A stretch of 57,036 bases of DNA from Micrococcaceae bacterium (GTDB taxonomy: Bacteria > Actinomycetota > Actinomycetes > Actinomycetales > Micrococcaceae): the NCBI GenBank assembly GCA_013393415.1, contig JABXHI010000063.1, positions 1 to 57,036 on the forward strand. The letters are read 5' to 3'. Positions 1-10,393 of this stretch are shown piece after piece; positions within the stretch are counted from its first letter, which is position 1, and the number at the start of each line of letters is the position of its first letter. The translations under genes and the position numbers were made by a program. The notes below the pieces were generated by a model that was not told where the DNA came from, did no database searches, and saw nothing but the letters and a program-made list of their open reading frames with translations.

Positions 1-136
1 CGTTTCAACCGCCGACCCAACCCACCAAAATTGCCTGAGAAAGCCACCATCAACGATCCCGCCAAACGAACCCAAACTAGCCAACTAGAAAACGCATGAC
101 ACGTCTCATTTGATTTGACACGCTCCGAACGTTAAA
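1..136. other. Non-coding left edge, nothing recognised
   Basis: I see no plausible gene, RNA or repeat here. It lies beyond the rpf terminator, so it probably belongs to the spacer in front of a neighbouring gene outside the window. Confidence 0.4.
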
Positions 137-179
137 CGGTCGGGCCGCTGCATCAAAGGAAGATGCAGCGGCCCGACCG
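137..179 (-). terminator. Intrinsic terminator of rpf
   Basis: A perfect 17-bp inverted repeat (137-153 pairs with 163-179; C154/G162 can add an 18th pair) lies 23 bases beyond the rpf stop codon. On the minus strand the stem is followed by TTTAACG, a short U-run. The long GC-rich stem is strong evidence for a terminator; the brief U-run is the only weak point. Confidence 0.85.
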
Positions 180-202
180 ACTACGTTAAAGCAATTGCTA
201 CT

Positions 203-1305
<1,103 letters not shown>

Positions 1306-1338
1306 AAAAAATCCGGTAGAGCGGATGCTCTACCGGAT
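1306..1338 (-). terminator. Intrinsic terminator of pgk-tpiA-secG
   Basis: A 12-bp perfect stem (1311-1322 with 1327-1338, four-base loop) is followed on the minus strand by five Ts (1306-1310). It lies 38 bases beyond the secG stop codon. This is a textbook rho-independent terminator. Confidence 0.92.
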
Positions 1339-1376
1339 GAGTTGGCTTCCGTGGCCAAATGAAGTTTAAGGAGGGG

Positions 1377-1625
1377 CTAGAAGTCCCCTGAGAAGCGCGA
1401 CATCAGTCCTAGTACGAGAATGATGCCGCCCCACATGACCGCGAGGGTCACGGTAAGCCTGTTCAAGTTGCGTTCAGCGACACCCGAAGAGCTCAGGCCG
1501 CTTGTAACACCACCACCAAACATATCGGACATACCGCCGCCACGGCCCTTATGCAGGAGGATAGCGAAGACCATCGCAACTGACACGATCACCAAAATGA
1601 TCTGGAGCACAAGTTCAAGATTCAA
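1377..1625 (-). CDS. secG: Preprotein translocase subunit SecG
   Basis: Small membrane subunit of the SecYEG translocon, which assists SecA-driven protein export. The 82 residues show two hydrophobic helices (about 3-24 and 56-76) joined by a glycine- and serine-rich loop with the typical LLHKGRGGGMSDMFGGG pattern. Length and topology match actinobacterial SecG. It is the last gene of pgk-tpiA-secG, starting 23 bases after tpiA and followed by a strong terminator. The pgk-tpiA-secG order is widely conserved in actinobacteria, so the call does not depend on sequence similarity alone. Confidence 0.95.
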   Translation of the reverse strand: MNLELVLQIILVIVSVAMVFAILLHKGRGGGMSDMFGGGVTSGLSSSGVAERNLNRLTVTLAVMWGGIILVLGLMSRFSGDF

Positions 1626-1648
1626 CGGTTTGTTCCATTCTTCTACGA

Positions 1649-2464
1649 CTAGTCTGTTAACAGGTGGTGTTCGAACCTGACAATATTAGCAAACTCTGCG
1701 TCGTCGAGGCTCGCCCCACCGACTAAGACACCATCAATATCGCGTTCACGCATGATCGTAGCAACATTGTCTGCTTTGACAGATCCACCATACAACACCC
1801 GAGTGCTATTCGCGGTTTCAGTGTCGTAGCGTTCTGCAATCTCGTCCCGCAACGCGGCGCTCATTTCTTGTGCATCGTCAGACCCGGCGACTTCTCCTGT
1901 GCCAATCGCCCAGACAGGCTCATAGGCAATGACAAGCTGGGCAGTCTGTTCTGCACTGATACCTTCGAGCGCTTCACGAAGCTGCTGTTTCGTAAACTCT
2001 ACGTGTTGGCCCGCCTGGCGAGTTTCAAGACCCTCACCAACGCATAAAATCGGTGTCAGGCCATGGCGCAGTGCAGCCTGCAATTTCGCGTTGACGATCT
2101 GGTTTGTTTCAGCGTGGACACTACGACGCTCCGAGTGGCCTACGAGGACATAGGCGCATCCCAACTTCTTGAGGAAGTCCCCCGAGACATCGCCTGTGAA
2201 TGCTCCAGTGTCGTGTGGTGACAGATCCTGCCCACCATAGGTGAGTTCAAGCTTGTCCGCCATAATGAGCGTTTGGACACTGCGCAGATCCGTGAACGGG
2301 GGAAAAACTGCAACCTGGACCTTATCAAAATCATGATCATTATCGGCCAGGGTCCACGATAGTTTTTGCACCAGCGACACAGCCTGGAAATGATCCATGT
2401 TCATCTTCCAATTGCCAGCAATCAGTGGGGTGCGGTCATATACACCGTCAGTCTTTGAGGCCAA
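1649..2464 (-). CDS. tpiA: Triosephosphate isomerase
   Basis: Interconverts dihydroxyacetone phosphate and glyceraldehyde 3-phosphate in glycolysis and gluconeogenesis. The 271-residue TIM barrel has all the expected sites: catalytic Lys20 in GNWKMN, electrophile His110 in VGHSERR, general base Glu182 in [11 protein letters not shown], and the phosphate-binding GGSVK loop. The start codon is TTG, supported by AGGAG five bases upstream; the residues before GNWKMN are as long as in other actinobacterial enzymes. It is separated from pgk by 44 bases and is presumably cotranscribed with it and secG. Confidence 0.96.
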   Translation of the reverse strand: MASKTDGVYDRTPLIAGNWKMNMDHFQAVSLVQKLSWTLADNDHDFDKVQVAVFPPFTDLRSVQTLIMADKLELTYGGQDLSPHDTGAFTGDVSGDFLKKLGCAYVLVGHSERRSVHAETNQIVNAKLQAALRHGLTPILCVGEGLETRQAGQHVEFTKQQLREALEGISAEQTAQLVIAYEPVWAIGTGEVAGSDDAQEMSAALRDEIAERYDTETANSTRVLYGGSVKADNVATIMRERDIDGVLVGGASLDDAEFANIVRFEHHLLTD

Positions 2465-2508
2465 TGAAACTCCTGTCGTACTTCAATCGATAACTTAGTG
2501 GTATCGCA

Positions 2509-3732
2509 TTAGTTGGTTAGGGCGTCGATTCCCGGCAGGGCTTTGCCTTCGAGGTATTCAAGCGAGGCTCCCCCACCGGTGGAGATATGGCCATAGTCTT
2601 CATCGGAGAAACCGAATGCCCGTACCGCAGCTGCAGAATCGCCACCACCGACAACAGATAAGCCATTGACCCTTGTCAGTGCCTCGGCAACCGTCTTCGT
2701 GCCGGTGGCAAAGTTTTCCATTTCAAAGACACCCATCGGTCCATTCCAGAAGACCGTGGCGGACGCCTCGATCTGCTGTGCATAGAGCCTAGCGGTTTCT
2801 GGGCCAATATCCAGGCCAAGCGCATCTGCGCCACCGGGACCGGTGGTCATAGCATCGACGCTGACCACGGCATGGTCAGCATCTTGATGAAACGCATCAG
2901 CGACAAAGGTATCGATGGGCACCACGATGTTCGCGGCCCCGGCTGCAGAACGTTGCAGATATTCTTTGACGACGGGTAGTTGGTCTTCTTCGAGCAGGGA
3001 TGACGCTACATTGTGTCCTTGAGCTTTCAAGAACGTATAGGCCATCCCGCCACCAATGAGTAGCGTGTCCGCACGGTCGAGCAGATTATCAATCACGGCT
3101 AGTTTGTCGGAGACCTTTGAACCGCCCAGTACGACGGTGTAGGGCCGTTGCGGTTCAACGATGAGCTGGTCCAGCACTTTGAGTTCAGTGGCCACCAGTG
3201 GACCCTGATAACTCGGCAGGAAGCTGGCGATATCGTAGACGGAGGCATGTTTGCGATGCACCGCACCGAAAGCGTCGTTCACGTAGGCGCCCTCATCACC
3301 GGCGAGTGAAGCGATGGCGTGCGCAAGTTCTGAACGCTCGGTGTGGTCCTGAGACGTTTCGCGCGCGTCAAAGCGGACATTTTCTATGACCAGGACGTGT
3401 CCGGAATCGAGCTGCTGAGCGGCCTGTTGAGATGCTGGCCCGGCAACATCCTCGGCGAGGATGACGGGGTGGTCGGTCAGTTGACGCATTCGTTCAACGA
3501 CAGGGGCCAAAGAGAATTCCGGGTTCATTGTGCCTTGAGGACGCCCTAGGTGTGCCAGCACAATGACTTTTGCTCCTGCTTGGGCGAGCTCGTTGATGAC
3601 CGGTAAGGAAGCGCGAATGCGTCCGTCGTCGGTGACCCTTCCGTCATCAAGGGGAACGTTCAGATCAGAGCGAACAACAACCGTGCGTCCGGAAGCAGAT
3701 GGCAGAAGGTCACGAAGGGTTTGGGCCGTCAT
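2509..3732 (-). CDS. pgk: Phosphoglycerate kinase
   Basis: Transfers a phosphate from 1,3-bisphosphoglycerate to ADP in glycolysis. The reading frame is open back to 3798, but family alignment favours the ATG at 3732, giving 407 residues that begin MTAQTLRDLLP; the extra 22 upstream residues are Ala-rich and unlike the family. Visible signatures are the N-terminal RSDLNVPLDDGRVTDD segment that binds the phosphoglycerate, the HLGRP motif, and the C-terminal GGGDSAAA and STGGGAS nucleotide loops. It heads pgk-tpiA-secG. The sodA terminator lies just upstream, so pgk should have its own promoter in 3733-3825, which I could not place with confidence. The gap gene that often precedes pgk is absent. 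Confidence 0.95.
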   Translation of the reverse strand: MTAQTLRDLLPSASGRTVVVRSDLNVPLDDGRVTDDGRIRASLPVINELAQAGAKVIVLAHLGRPQGTMNPEFSLAPVVERMRQLTDHPVILAEDVAGPASQQAAQQLDSGHVLVIENVRFDARETSQDHTERSELAHAIASLAGDEGAYVNDAFGAVHRKHASVYDIASFLPSYQGPLVATELKVLDQLIVEPQRPYTVVLGGSKVSDKLAVIDNLLDRADTLLIGGGMAYTFLKAQGHNVASSLLEEDQLPVVKEYLQRSAAGAANIVVPIDTFVADAFHQDADHAVVSVDAMTTGPGGADALGLDIGPETARLYAQQIEASATVFWNGPMGVFEMENFATGTKTVAEALTRVNGLSVVGGGDSAAAVRAFGFSDEDYGHISTGGGASLEYLEGKALPGIDALTN

Positions 3733-3825
3733 CAATTTTCTCTTTGTGTCTCGAGTGTATGGTCCGACCGCGGCCGCGGCCGTTAACATCTTAGCCATCT
3801 ACGCAGAAGTTTTGAGTTTAAAACA

Positions 3826-3861
3826 CGAGGGATCTTTTGTCGTGTGACAAAAGATCCCTCG
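3826..3861 (-). terminator. Intrinsic terminator of sodA
   Basis: A perfect 16-bp stem (3826-3841 with 3846-3861) closes a four-base GTGT loop and is followed on the minus strand by TGTTTTAAA. It lies 43 bases after the sodA stop and so separates sodA from pgk transcription. Confidence 0.9.
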
Positions 3862-3904
3862 ATGCGAAATACTGTTCTACCGTCTTACGCGGTAGATGGC
3901 CTTG

Positions 3905-4528
3905 TTACAGGGTGACAAGACCGGAAGCGCCGGAGCGGGCTGCTTCGAATCGTTTCTGGACGTCTGCCCAGTTGACGATGTTCCAGATAGCTTTGACATA
4001 ATCTGGTTTCACGTTCTGGTAATCCAGGTAGAACGCGTGCTCCCACATGTCCAGCATGAACAGTGGGATGGTTGCTACTGGCACACCGTTTTGCTGGTCG
4101 TAGAACTGTTCGATGACCAGGTTGCCACCGATTGGTTCATAGGCCAGGATGGCCCAGCCGGAACCCTGGATGCCTAGCGCGGCAGCAGTGAACTGTGCCT
4201 GGAAGTTATCGAAGGAGCCGAAGTATTCATCAATGGCTGCTGCGAGTTCACCGGTTGGTTTGTCGCCGCCGTCTGGAGACAGGTTGTTCCAGAAGATCGA
4301 GTGGTTGGTGTGGCCACCCAGGTTGAACTGAAGGTTCTTGGATAGCAGGTTGACGGTGGAGAAGTCACCGGCTTCACGAGCGGCTTCGAGCTGCTCAAGT
4401 GCGGTGTTGGCGCCGTTGACATACGTATTGTGGTGCTTGGAGTGGTGTAGCTCCATAATGCGACCGGAAATATGTGGTTCGAGTGCACCATAATCGTAGG
4501 GCAGTTCTGGCAGCGTATATTTAGCCAC
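3905..4528 (-). CDS. sodA: Superoxide dismutase, Mn/Fe type
   Basis: Cytosolic enzyme that converts superoxide to hydrogen peroxide and oxygen. The 207 residues show the four metal ligands in the expected places: His28 (ELHHSKHH), His76 ([10 protein letters not shown]), Asp160 and His164 ([14 protein letters not shown]). The sequence resembles Mn-type enzymes of high-GC Gram-positives, but metal choice cannot be settled by eye. The start is GTG, with a perfect AGGAGG ribosome-binding site six bases upstream. It is monocistronic: its own promoter with a central dyad lies in front, and a strong hairpin terminator behind. It sits between whiA and pgk, where many relatives carry gap as well. Confidence 0.96.
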   Translation of the reverse strand: MAKYTLPELPYDYGALEPHISGRIMELHHSKHHNTYVNGANTALEQLEAAREAGDFSTVNLLSKNLQFNLGGHTNHSIFWNNLSPDGGDKPTGELAAAIDEYFGSFDNFQAQFTAAALGIQGSGWAILAYEPIGGNLVIEQFYDQQNGVPVATIPLFMLDMWEHAFYLDYQNVKPDYVKAIWNIVNWADVQKRFEAARSGASGLVTL

Positions 4529-4629
4529 GTATTCCTCCTAATAGATTCGGATAGGGATCCGAGTGTAAATGCTGAAGCTTCATCATCAGCAAAAATATTG
4601 GTTCCATCTGATTGTGAACCACTACCACT

Positions 4630-4661
4630 ATCTTAGGCTCTACCCCCTGGGTAGTGGTCAA
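4630..4661 (-). promoter_or_regulatory. sodA promoter with MerR-like architecture
   Basis: On the minus strand, TTGACC (4656-4661) and TAAGAT (4630-4635) are separated by a 20-base spacer, longer than the usual 17-18. A dyad CTACCC-N3-GGGTAG (4640-4654) lies in the middle of that spacer. An over-long spacer carrying a central dyad is the hallmark of promoters activated by MerR-family regulators (CueR, ZntR, SoxR). The predicted 5' leader is about 95 bases and includes a second inverted repeat, GGTTC-N11-GAACC (4600-4620). Promoter elements are read directly; the regulator class is inference. Confidence 0.55.
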
Positions 4662-4699
4662 GGTTTGAGAGCTTACCGCCTCGGAAACAGTGTGTGACG

Positions 4700-5683
4700 T
4701 TAGTTGCTATCGCGTAATTCGTGAGGCACTGCATCGTGGGTGTTTGGGATATCTAATTCCTGCGCCCGTTTGTCGGCCATGGCTAAAAGGCGACGGATTC
4801 GCCCGGCGATGGCGTCCTTGGTCATCGCCGGTTCTGCCATCCGACCGAGTTTGTCTAGAGAGGCGTGCTGGTGTTCAACACGTAGCTTACCGGCGTACTC
4901 GAGGTGCTCTGGTACCTCATCGGCCAGGATTTCCAAGGCTCTGTTGACTCGAGCACTGGCAGCCACCGCGGCCTGAGCTGACCGCCGCAAATTTGCATCG
5001 TCGAAGTTCGCAAGACGATTCGACGACGAGCGGACTTCTTTGGTGGTGTGACGTTGCTGCCAGGTTTTCACGGTCTGTTCTGCGCCCATAGCCGAGAGGA
5101 GTTTCGTGATGGTATCGGCATCTCGAATAATGACCCGGTCGGCCTGACGGACTTCCCTGGCCTTTGCGGTCACACCGAGGCGACGTGCGGCACCGACCAA
5201 TGCCAGTGCGGCCTCCGGGCCCGGAGCGACAACTTCGAGGGCAGCCGAGCGGCCAGGCTCGGTTAGGATGCCCTGGGATAAAAATGCCCCTCGCCAAGAC
5301 GCCGCGGCATCGGCAACACTGCCATTGACTACGGCCGGTGGCATGCCGCGCACAGGACGGCCACGTGGGTCCATAAGGCCTGTTTTTCGTGCGAGTTGGG
5401 CGCCACCTTCCATGATGCGCAGCACGTAGCGCGACCCGCGGCGTGAGCCAGAACCTTGCAGGGTAATGAGGTCGCATTCCGTGCCAAATGTATCGCGCAA
5501 GGTATTGCGTAGTCTGTGTGCGGCACCTTCGTGGTCGAGCTCGGTTTCTATAATGAGTCGACCCGGGAGGAGTTGGAGTCCTCCGCCGAAGCGCAGGATA
5601 CCGACAACCTCTGCTAAGCGTTCAGACAGTCGCGTAACCGAAACGCGTGCCAGTTCTTCTTTCGCAGTTGCGGTAAGTGCCAT
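4700..5683 (-). CDS. whiA: Sporulation/division regulator WhiA
   Basis: DNA-binding protein that in Streptomyces activates sporulation septation genes with WhiB, and that is conserved in non-sporulating Gram-positives, where it affects division and metabolism. I place the start at ATG 5683 ([11 protein letters not shown]), giving 327 residues as in Streptomyces; the open frame extends to 5797 but those residues are not family-like. The N-terminal two thirds are the degenerate LAGLIDADG homing-endonuclease fold ([53 protein letters not shown]). The C-terminal third is the helix-turn-helix domain ([34 protein letters not shown]). It is the last gene of uvrC-rapZ-yvcK-whiA, beginning 55 bases after yvcK. 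Confidence 0.95.
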   Translation of the reverse strand: MALTATAKEELARVSVTRLSERLAEVVGILRFGGGLQLLPGRLIIETELDHEGAAHRLRNTLRDTFGTECDLITLQGSGSRRGSRYVLRIMEGGAQLARKTGLMDPRGRPVRGMPPAVVNGSVADAAASWRGAFLSQGILTEPGRSAALEVVAPGPEAALALVGAARRLGVTAKAREVRQADRVIIRDADTITKLLSAMGAEQTVKTWQQRHTTKEVRSSSNRLANFDDANLRRSAQAAVAASARVNRALEILADEVPEHLEYAGKLRVEHQHASLDKLGRMAEPAMTKDAIAGRIRRLLAMADKRAQELDIPNTHDAVPHELRDSN

Positions 5684-5738
5684 GGAGTGTTCACTGTTCT
5701 TTCTTCGCGCGTTGCGCGAGTAATACATGTTCCTTGGG

Positions 5739-6794
5739 TTAGGACGGGATGTGATCGAAGGCCTCAGAGAAGGCCACCGCAAGCCGCAAGGGATCATGGA
5801 CGGTAGAGCGGTGTTCGTCTTTTACTTTATTAAACACCACGGTTGCCCCGAGTTTCTCGGCGGCCTCACAAAATTCTTCTTCATGCTCTGATGTGACCAC
5901 GGTGGGATCTGCGATGATCACATCGATCCGAAATTCGGGAGCGTAGTAGTGCAGCACCGACAGATGCTCTGCGGCAGTCATACCTTGTGTTTCGGTCGTT
6001 GAGGGCTGCAGGTTCATGACAAGGCACCGTTTGGCGGTGGTTTGGGCCAGTGCGGCACGTTGTTCTTTCAAGAGCAGGTGTGGCAGGACTGACGTGTACC
6101 AGGAGCCCGGGCCGAGGATGACCCAGTCGGTGAGTTCAAGGGCTTCTAGCACTTGCGGCGTGGCTGGTGCCTCGGGTGGAGATAATTCGATGTGGCTGAC
6201 GCGACCGTGGGCTGCCTGGTCGGCTAGCGCGGCCTGTCCGGTGACCGTTCTGCGGGTGAGTTTGCCGGTCTCGTCGCCGACCAAGACGGTTCCAGAAATC
6301 GTCATGGGTGTCGTGGACATCGGCAACACAACACCGCGGGCACCCAGGAGTGCGCCGGCCCAGGTGAGCCCATCAACGGGGTCTCCCAGGAGTTCCCAAA
6401 GGGCAACAATCAGTAAGTTGCCCAGCGTATGGTTATCCAGGGTGCCAGGTTCGCCGTCACCGTTGGAAGTCTTGAATCGGTGCTGCATAGTGTCACGCCA
6501 GGTGCGGCCCCAATCGGTATCATCACACAGAGCAGCCAGGGCCATGCGGAGATCACCGGGCGGGATGACATCCATTTCTCCTCGGATCACGCCGGAGGAT
6601 CCGCCGTCATCAGCGACAGTGACCACGGCGGTAATTTCGCCGGCGATCAGCCGCAGCGCAGACAGTGTGGCATAGAGTCCGTGGCCGCCGCCTAGCGCTG
6701 TGACTTTGAGGTTCGGCGAATAATGCCCAATGGTGGCACGTTCCGGGCGGTTCGCCGGCGCTAATGGCAGCTGGCCGGTGAAGTGCATACTCAT
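5739..6794 (-). CDS. yvcK: Gluconeogenesis factor YvcK
   Basis: Member of the YvcK/CofD-like family; in Bacillus and mycobacteria (CuvA) it binds UDP-sugars and is needed for growth on gluconeogenic carbon and for correct cell-wall synthesis. The 351 residues show the nucleotide-binding [18 protein letters not shown] (about 31-48), the [11 protein letters not shown] signature, [12 protein letters not shown], and the [13 protein letters not shown] motif. The ATG overlaps the rapZ stop as ATGA, so the two are translationally coupled. The rapZ-yvcK-whiA order is one of the most conserved in Gram-positive bacteria. The first 25 residues are variable and a start two codons later is possible. Confidence 0.94.
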   Translation of the reverse strand: MSMHFTGQLPLAPANRPERATIGHYSPNLKVTALGGGHGLYATLSALRLIAGEITAVVTVADDGGSSGVIRGEMDVIPPGDLRMALAALCDDTDWGRTWRDTMQHRFKTSNGDGEPGTLDNHTLGNLLIVALWELLGDPVDGLTWAGALLGARGVVLPMSTTPMTISGTVLVGDETGKLTRRTVTGQAALADQAAHGRVSHIELSPPEAPATPQVLEALELTDWVILGPGSWYTSVLPHLLLKEQRAALAQTTAKRCLVMNLQPSTTETQGMTAAEHLSVLHYYAPEFRIDVIIADPTVVTSEHEEEFCEAAEKLGATVVFNKVKDEHRSTVHDPLRLAVAFSEAFDHIPS

Positions 6795-7684
6795 TCTCGC
6801 CCCATATCTCGGTGAGTGACTTTAACTTTCACTCCGGTGAACGTGGCCAAACGCTTGGCGATTTCTTCGGTAATAGACACCGAGCGGTGCTTTCCACCGG
6901 TACAACCAAAGGCCAGCGTGGCATAGTGCTTATTTTCTGACCGATAGCCTTCGATGACGGGCTCCATCATGCGAACATAACTCTCGACAAAGGACGAGAC
7001 ACCCTTCTGATCTAATACGTAGTCGGAAACTTCTGACTCTTGGCCGGTGTGATGACGTAGCCCGGGCACCCAGTGTGGGTTTGGGATGAAACGAACATCC
7101 GCCATAAAATTCGAATCTTGCGGAACCCCGTATTTGAACCCAAAGGAAAGAATATTCAACCGGATGACGATGGGGCCGTCTTCGGTGAACAGCTCAGTGG
7201 TCGCTGTTGAGAGGTCGTGGACGTTGAAATCCGAGGTGTCGAGCATCATCTCGGCTTCATCACGCAGCTCAACCATCAGGTCGCGTTCGGCTGCGATGCC
7301 ATCCAGAATGGAGCCGTCACCTTGGAGCGGGTGTGGACGTCGCAGAGTTTCGAAGCGGCGAACGAGAGCTTCATCCGAAGCATCGAGGAAGAGCACGCGC
7401 AGTTCTGCTCCGTCGGTACGCAACTGGGCCATGGCCTCTTGTAACGACTGAAAGAATTCTTTGGAACGCACATCGACGACGAGCGCCAACTTCAGTGCCG
7501 TTTCTGGGTTTTTGCCGATGAGCTGGGCCATCGTGGAAAACAGTTGCGGTGGCAGGTTGTCGACGACATACCACCCGAGGTCTTCGAGCGAATGTGCAGC
7601 TGTTGTCCGTCCCGCCCCCGACATGCCGGTGATAATCAGGACTTGTGCGGTCTCCGGTTTGACCGGTTGCAGATCTGAGGTCAT
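6791..7684 (-). CDS. rapZ: RNase adapter RapZ / nucleotide-binding protein
   Basis: P-loop protein of the RapZ (YvcJ) family. In E. coli RapZ guides RNase E to the small RNA GlmZ and so controls glucosamine-6-phosphate synthase; in Gram-positives it hydrolyses nucleotides and its role is less clear. The 297 residues include the Walker A GMSGAGRT (about 19-26), VVDNLPP, the LFLDASDEALVRRFETLRRPHPL block, and the C-terminal domain with GCTGGKHRSV and THRDMGRE. Both ends overlap its neighbours by four bases (uvrC 7681-7684, yvcK 6791-6794), implying one operon with coupled translation. Confidence 0.94.
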   Translation of the reverse strand: MTSDLQPVKPETAQVLIITGMSGAGRTTAAHSLEDLGWYVVDNLPPQLFSTMAQLIGKNPETALKLALVVDVRSKEFFQSLQEAMAQLRTDGAELRVLFLDASDEALVRRFETLRRPHPLQGDGSILDGIAAERDLMVELRDEAEMMLDTSDFNVHDLSTATTELFTEDGPIVIRLNILSFGFKYGVPQDSNFMADVRFIPNPHWVPGLRHHTGQESEVSDYVLDQKGVSSFVESYVRMMEPVIEGYRSENKHYATLAFGCTGGKHRSVSITEEIAKRLATFTGVKVKVTHRDMGRE

Positions 7685-9627
7685 GACTGTAGCTTACCCT
7701 GTTCTGTCGCCCCAGCTTCGGCCGCCAGCGTATCGTAAATGGTCTGTGCGAGTTTGGGCCCGATGCCCGAAATCTGTTGAAGATCGTCCACGGATGCCTG
7801 CCGGACTTTTTTCAGTGAGCCAAAGTGTTTGAGCAAATCTTTACGTCGCTTTTCGCCTAGACCCGGCAGTTCATCGAGAGCCGATTGGATCATCGATTTG
7901 GACCGTTTCGAACGGTGCGCCTGGATCGCGAAGCGGTGCGATTCATCGCGGAGTCGCTGCAGCAAGTAGAGCCCTTGGGAACTGCGTGGGAGCACCATGG
8001 GGAAATCATCACCCGGGATCCACAACTCTTCGAGCCGTTTCGCTAATCCCACGACGGGGATGTCATCAATGCCTAAGTCTAGAAGTGCTTGCTGTGCCGC
8101 GTTGACCTGTGCCAGTCCCCCATCTACAACCACCAGTGACGGCGGGTAGGAAAATTTCTTGGGGTCATCGACCGCATCGGCCTCATCGGTTTCTAATGCA
8201 CCCGATAACACGACTGGTGCATCGGCTTGGTCTCTCAGAAAGTTTTTGAATCGGCGGGTTAGCACGTCATCCATGGCCGCGGTGTCGTCTCGTGCTGCGT
8301 CACCGGTGACATTGAATTTTCGGTAGTCGCGCTTTTTGGGCAGGCCATCTTCGAATACCACCATGGACCCGACCACGTTGGTGCCTTGAACATGCGAAAT
8401 ATCATAGGCCTCGATCCGCAACAGTGGTTGATCGAATTCGAGGGCTTCTTGCAGTTCACGCAGTGCCGCTGACCGCGCGGTGATATCCCCGGAGCGCCGG
8501 GATTTGTGTAAGCGCAGTGCGCCGTCGGCATTTTCTTCCACGGTGCCCAATAGCTGTCGTTTGGTGCCACGTTGGGGCACGCGTAAATCGATCTTGGCGC
8601 CACGGCGTTTGGTCATCCATTGCTCGACTTGTTCCGAGTTCTCGGGCAGCACCGGGACGAGGACTTCGTGTGGAATCCGTTCGGTGTCGTCCATGTCGCC
8701 ATAGACCTGCAACAGCAATTGTTCGATCAGCTGTGGCTTGGTGGTATCTTCGACTTTTTCGACGACCCAGCCACGTTGACCACGAATGCGGCCGTCGCGC
8801 ACGTGGAACACTTGGAATGCAGCCTCGAGCTCGTCTTCGGCAAAGGCAAAGATGTCGGCTTCGGTATTTTCTGGCAACACCACGGCGTTGCGTTCGAAGA
8901 CCTTCTTCAAGGCTTCAATATCGTCACGGTAGCGAGCGGCATCTTCATAGCGGAGGTCGCTGACCGCCTGGCTCATGTGCTGTTCAAGTTCACGCAGGTA
9001 AGGACGCACGTCCCCGTTCATGAAGGATACAAAGTCTTCGGCGAGTGCGTAGTGGTCTTCCTCAGAGATCCGGTTGACGCAGGGGGCGGCACATTTGTCG
9101 ATGTAGCCCATCAAACATGGACGGTCTGCCAGTTGGGCACGACGGAAGACGCCGGCGGAGCAACTGCGGATCGGGAAAACGCGCAGCATCCGGTCGACCG
9201 TCTCACGGATGGCTTTTGCGGGGTGGAATGGGCCAAAATACTTGACGCCTTTGCGTTTATCTCCGCGCATGACCATGACCCGCGGGTACTTTTCGTTCAT
9301 GGTGACCGCAAGGTACGGATACGTTTTATCGTCGCGGTACATAATGTTGAACCGCGGCGTAAATTCTTTGATCCAGGTGTATTCCAACTGGATGGCCTCC
9401 TGTTCGGAGGCCACGGTCGTCCACTCCACGGCTGCGGCAGTGTGGACCATTGTGCGGGTCTTGGGCGGCAGGGTGTTGGCATTGACGAAATACGAGCCCA
9501 GACGTGAGCGCAGGTTGTTGGCTTTGCCCACGTAGATGATCCGGCCGTGGGGATCTTTGAATCGATAGACGCCCGGATCGGTGGGGATGTCTGAGGATTT
9601 TGGCCGGTAGGAGGCGGGATCAGCCAA
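7681..9627 (-). CDS. uvrC: Excinuclease ABC subunit C
   Basis: Makes both incisions during nucleotide excision repair after UvrA2B has marked the lesion. The 648 residues show the GIY-YIG nuclease domain (about 17-95: GVYRFKDPHGRIIYVGKA), the cysteine cluster CLMGYIDKCAAPC, the UVR domain that contacts UvrB (about 207-242), the RNase H-like 3' incision domain (YDISHVQGTNVVGSMVVF, VVDGGLAQVNAA), and tandem helix-hairpin-helix motifs at the C-terminus (LPGLGEKRR, ISGIGPKLA). It starts 23 bases after the PlsC-like gene and overlaps rapZ by four bases. No LexA box is visible near it. Confidence 0.97.
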   Translation of the reverse strand: MADPASYRPKSSDIPTDPGVYRFKDPHGRIIYVGKANNLRSRLGSYFVNANTLPPKTRTMVHTAAAVEWTTVASEQEAIQLEYTWIKEFTPRFNIMYRDDKTYPYLAVTMNEKYPRVMVMRGDKRKGVKYFGPFHPAKAIRETVDRMLRVFPIRSCSAGVFRRAQLADRPCLMGYIDKCAAPCVNRISEEDHYALAEDFVSFMNGDVRPYLRELEQHMSQAVSDLRYEDAARYRDDIEALKKVFERNAVVLPENTEADIFAFAEDELEAAFQVFHVRDGRIRGQRGWVVEKVEDTTKPQLIEQLLLQVYGDMDDTERIPHEVLVPVLPENSEQVEQWMTKRRGAKIDLRVPQRGTKRQLLGTVEENADGALRLHKSRRSGDITARSAALRELQEALEFDQPLLRIEAYDISHVQGTNVVGSMVVFEDGLPKKRDYRKFNVTGDAARDDTAAMDDVLTRRFKNFLRDQADAPVVLSGALETDEADAVDDPKKFSYPPSLVVVDGGLAQVNAAQQALLDLGIDDIPVVGLAKRLEELWIPGDDFPMVLPRSSQGLYLLQRLRDESHRFAIQAHRSKRSKSMIQSALDELPGLGEKRRKDLLKHFGSLKKVRQASVDDLQQISGIGPKLAQTIYDTLAAEAGATEQGKLQS

Positions 9628-9650
9628 AGGGTTCTGGTCTCCTTAGGTGT

Positions 9651-10331
9651 TTAGGAGGCCGTTTCGTCTGGCCTCTTGTTGTATTCGTCGACGCGTTCTT
9701 GTTCAGTGAGCTCGGCGATTCTTTCCATAATGTCATCGGTGGTTTGGCGCCGTAGTTTCATCCCGTGCTTGGGCCCAAGTTTTTCGACCTGTACGGGTTC
9801 ACCCACCCTGATCTCAAACTTGCGGGGCAGGACGATCCGTTTTCCGGGAGGTTGCAGCTTATCAGTGCCGATGAGTCCCACCGGAATGACGGGTATGCCG
9901 GTGGTGAGCGCCAACCATCCCACTCCGGTGCGTCCGCGATATAGGCGGCCATCTCTGGAGCGCGTGCCCTCCGGATAGATACCCACCCCGTCGCCGGCTT
10001 CGATAAAGTCCACGAGCTGCTTGAGCGCGGTGACGGATGCTGAGTGGTCGCCGCGCTCGACCGGGATGGATCCGACCGAGTCAAAAAAACCGCGCATGAC
10101 CTTGCCCTTGAGCCCTTTTTGTGTCCAATAGTCGGCCTTTGCAAAGAAGCGGACTTGGCGTGGCAGTAAGGCCTGGATGATCACCGAGTCCAAGAACGAC
10201 AGATGGTTGCTTGCGACAATAAAGCCACCGGATGCTGGAATGTTGTCAAAACCAGATGTTTCCGGGCGTGCCCCGAGACGAATCAATGTCCGTACGCCGG
10301 TACGCACGATCCCAGTTTCACCGATTGCCAT
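9651..10331 (-). CDS. 1-acyl-glycerol-3-phosphate acyltransferase, PlsC family
   Basis: Membrane-associated acyltransferase that probably adds the second acyl chain to lysophosphatidate in phospholipid synthesis. The 226 residues carry the four family blocks in order: NHLSFLDS (the NHx4D catalytic motif, about 42-49), FFAKADYW with the following FFDSVGSIPVER, the EGTRSRDGRLYRGRTGVGWLAL block, and IPVIPVGLIG. An SD of the form GGGAGGGA lies just before the ATG, and a 7-bp hairpin (10343-10349 with 10353-10359) abuts it. It lies between uvrA and uvrC, 62 bases after uvrA. Actinobacteria have several paralogues, so the exact substrate is not fixed. Confidence 0.85.
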   Translation of the reverse strand: MAIGETGIVRTGVRTLIRLGARPETSGFDNIPASGGFIVASNHLSFLDSVIIQALLPRQVRFFAKADYWTQKGLKGKVMRGFFDSVGSIPVERGDHSASVTALKQLVDFIEAGDGVGIYPEGTRSRDGRLYRGRTGVGWLALTTGIPVIPVGLIGTDKLQPPGKRIVLPRKFEIRVGEPVQVEKLGPKHGMKLRRQTTDDIMERIAELTEQERVDEYNKRPDETAS

Positions 10332-10393
10332 TGGTTCCCTCCCTGCCTGATTCAGGCAGTGTTCTTGCTCGTGGACTCATTGATTCTACAACG

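Noticed and set aside
3763-3782. GC-rich palindrome CCGCGGCCGCGG before pgk
   Set aside because: It is a short self-complementary run without a partner or known binding protein; probably chance or part of the pgk leader.
8620-9507. Long plus-strand frame opposite uvrC (295 codons)
   Set aside because: It lies wholly within uvrC, has no family features, and reflects codon bias on the opposite strand.
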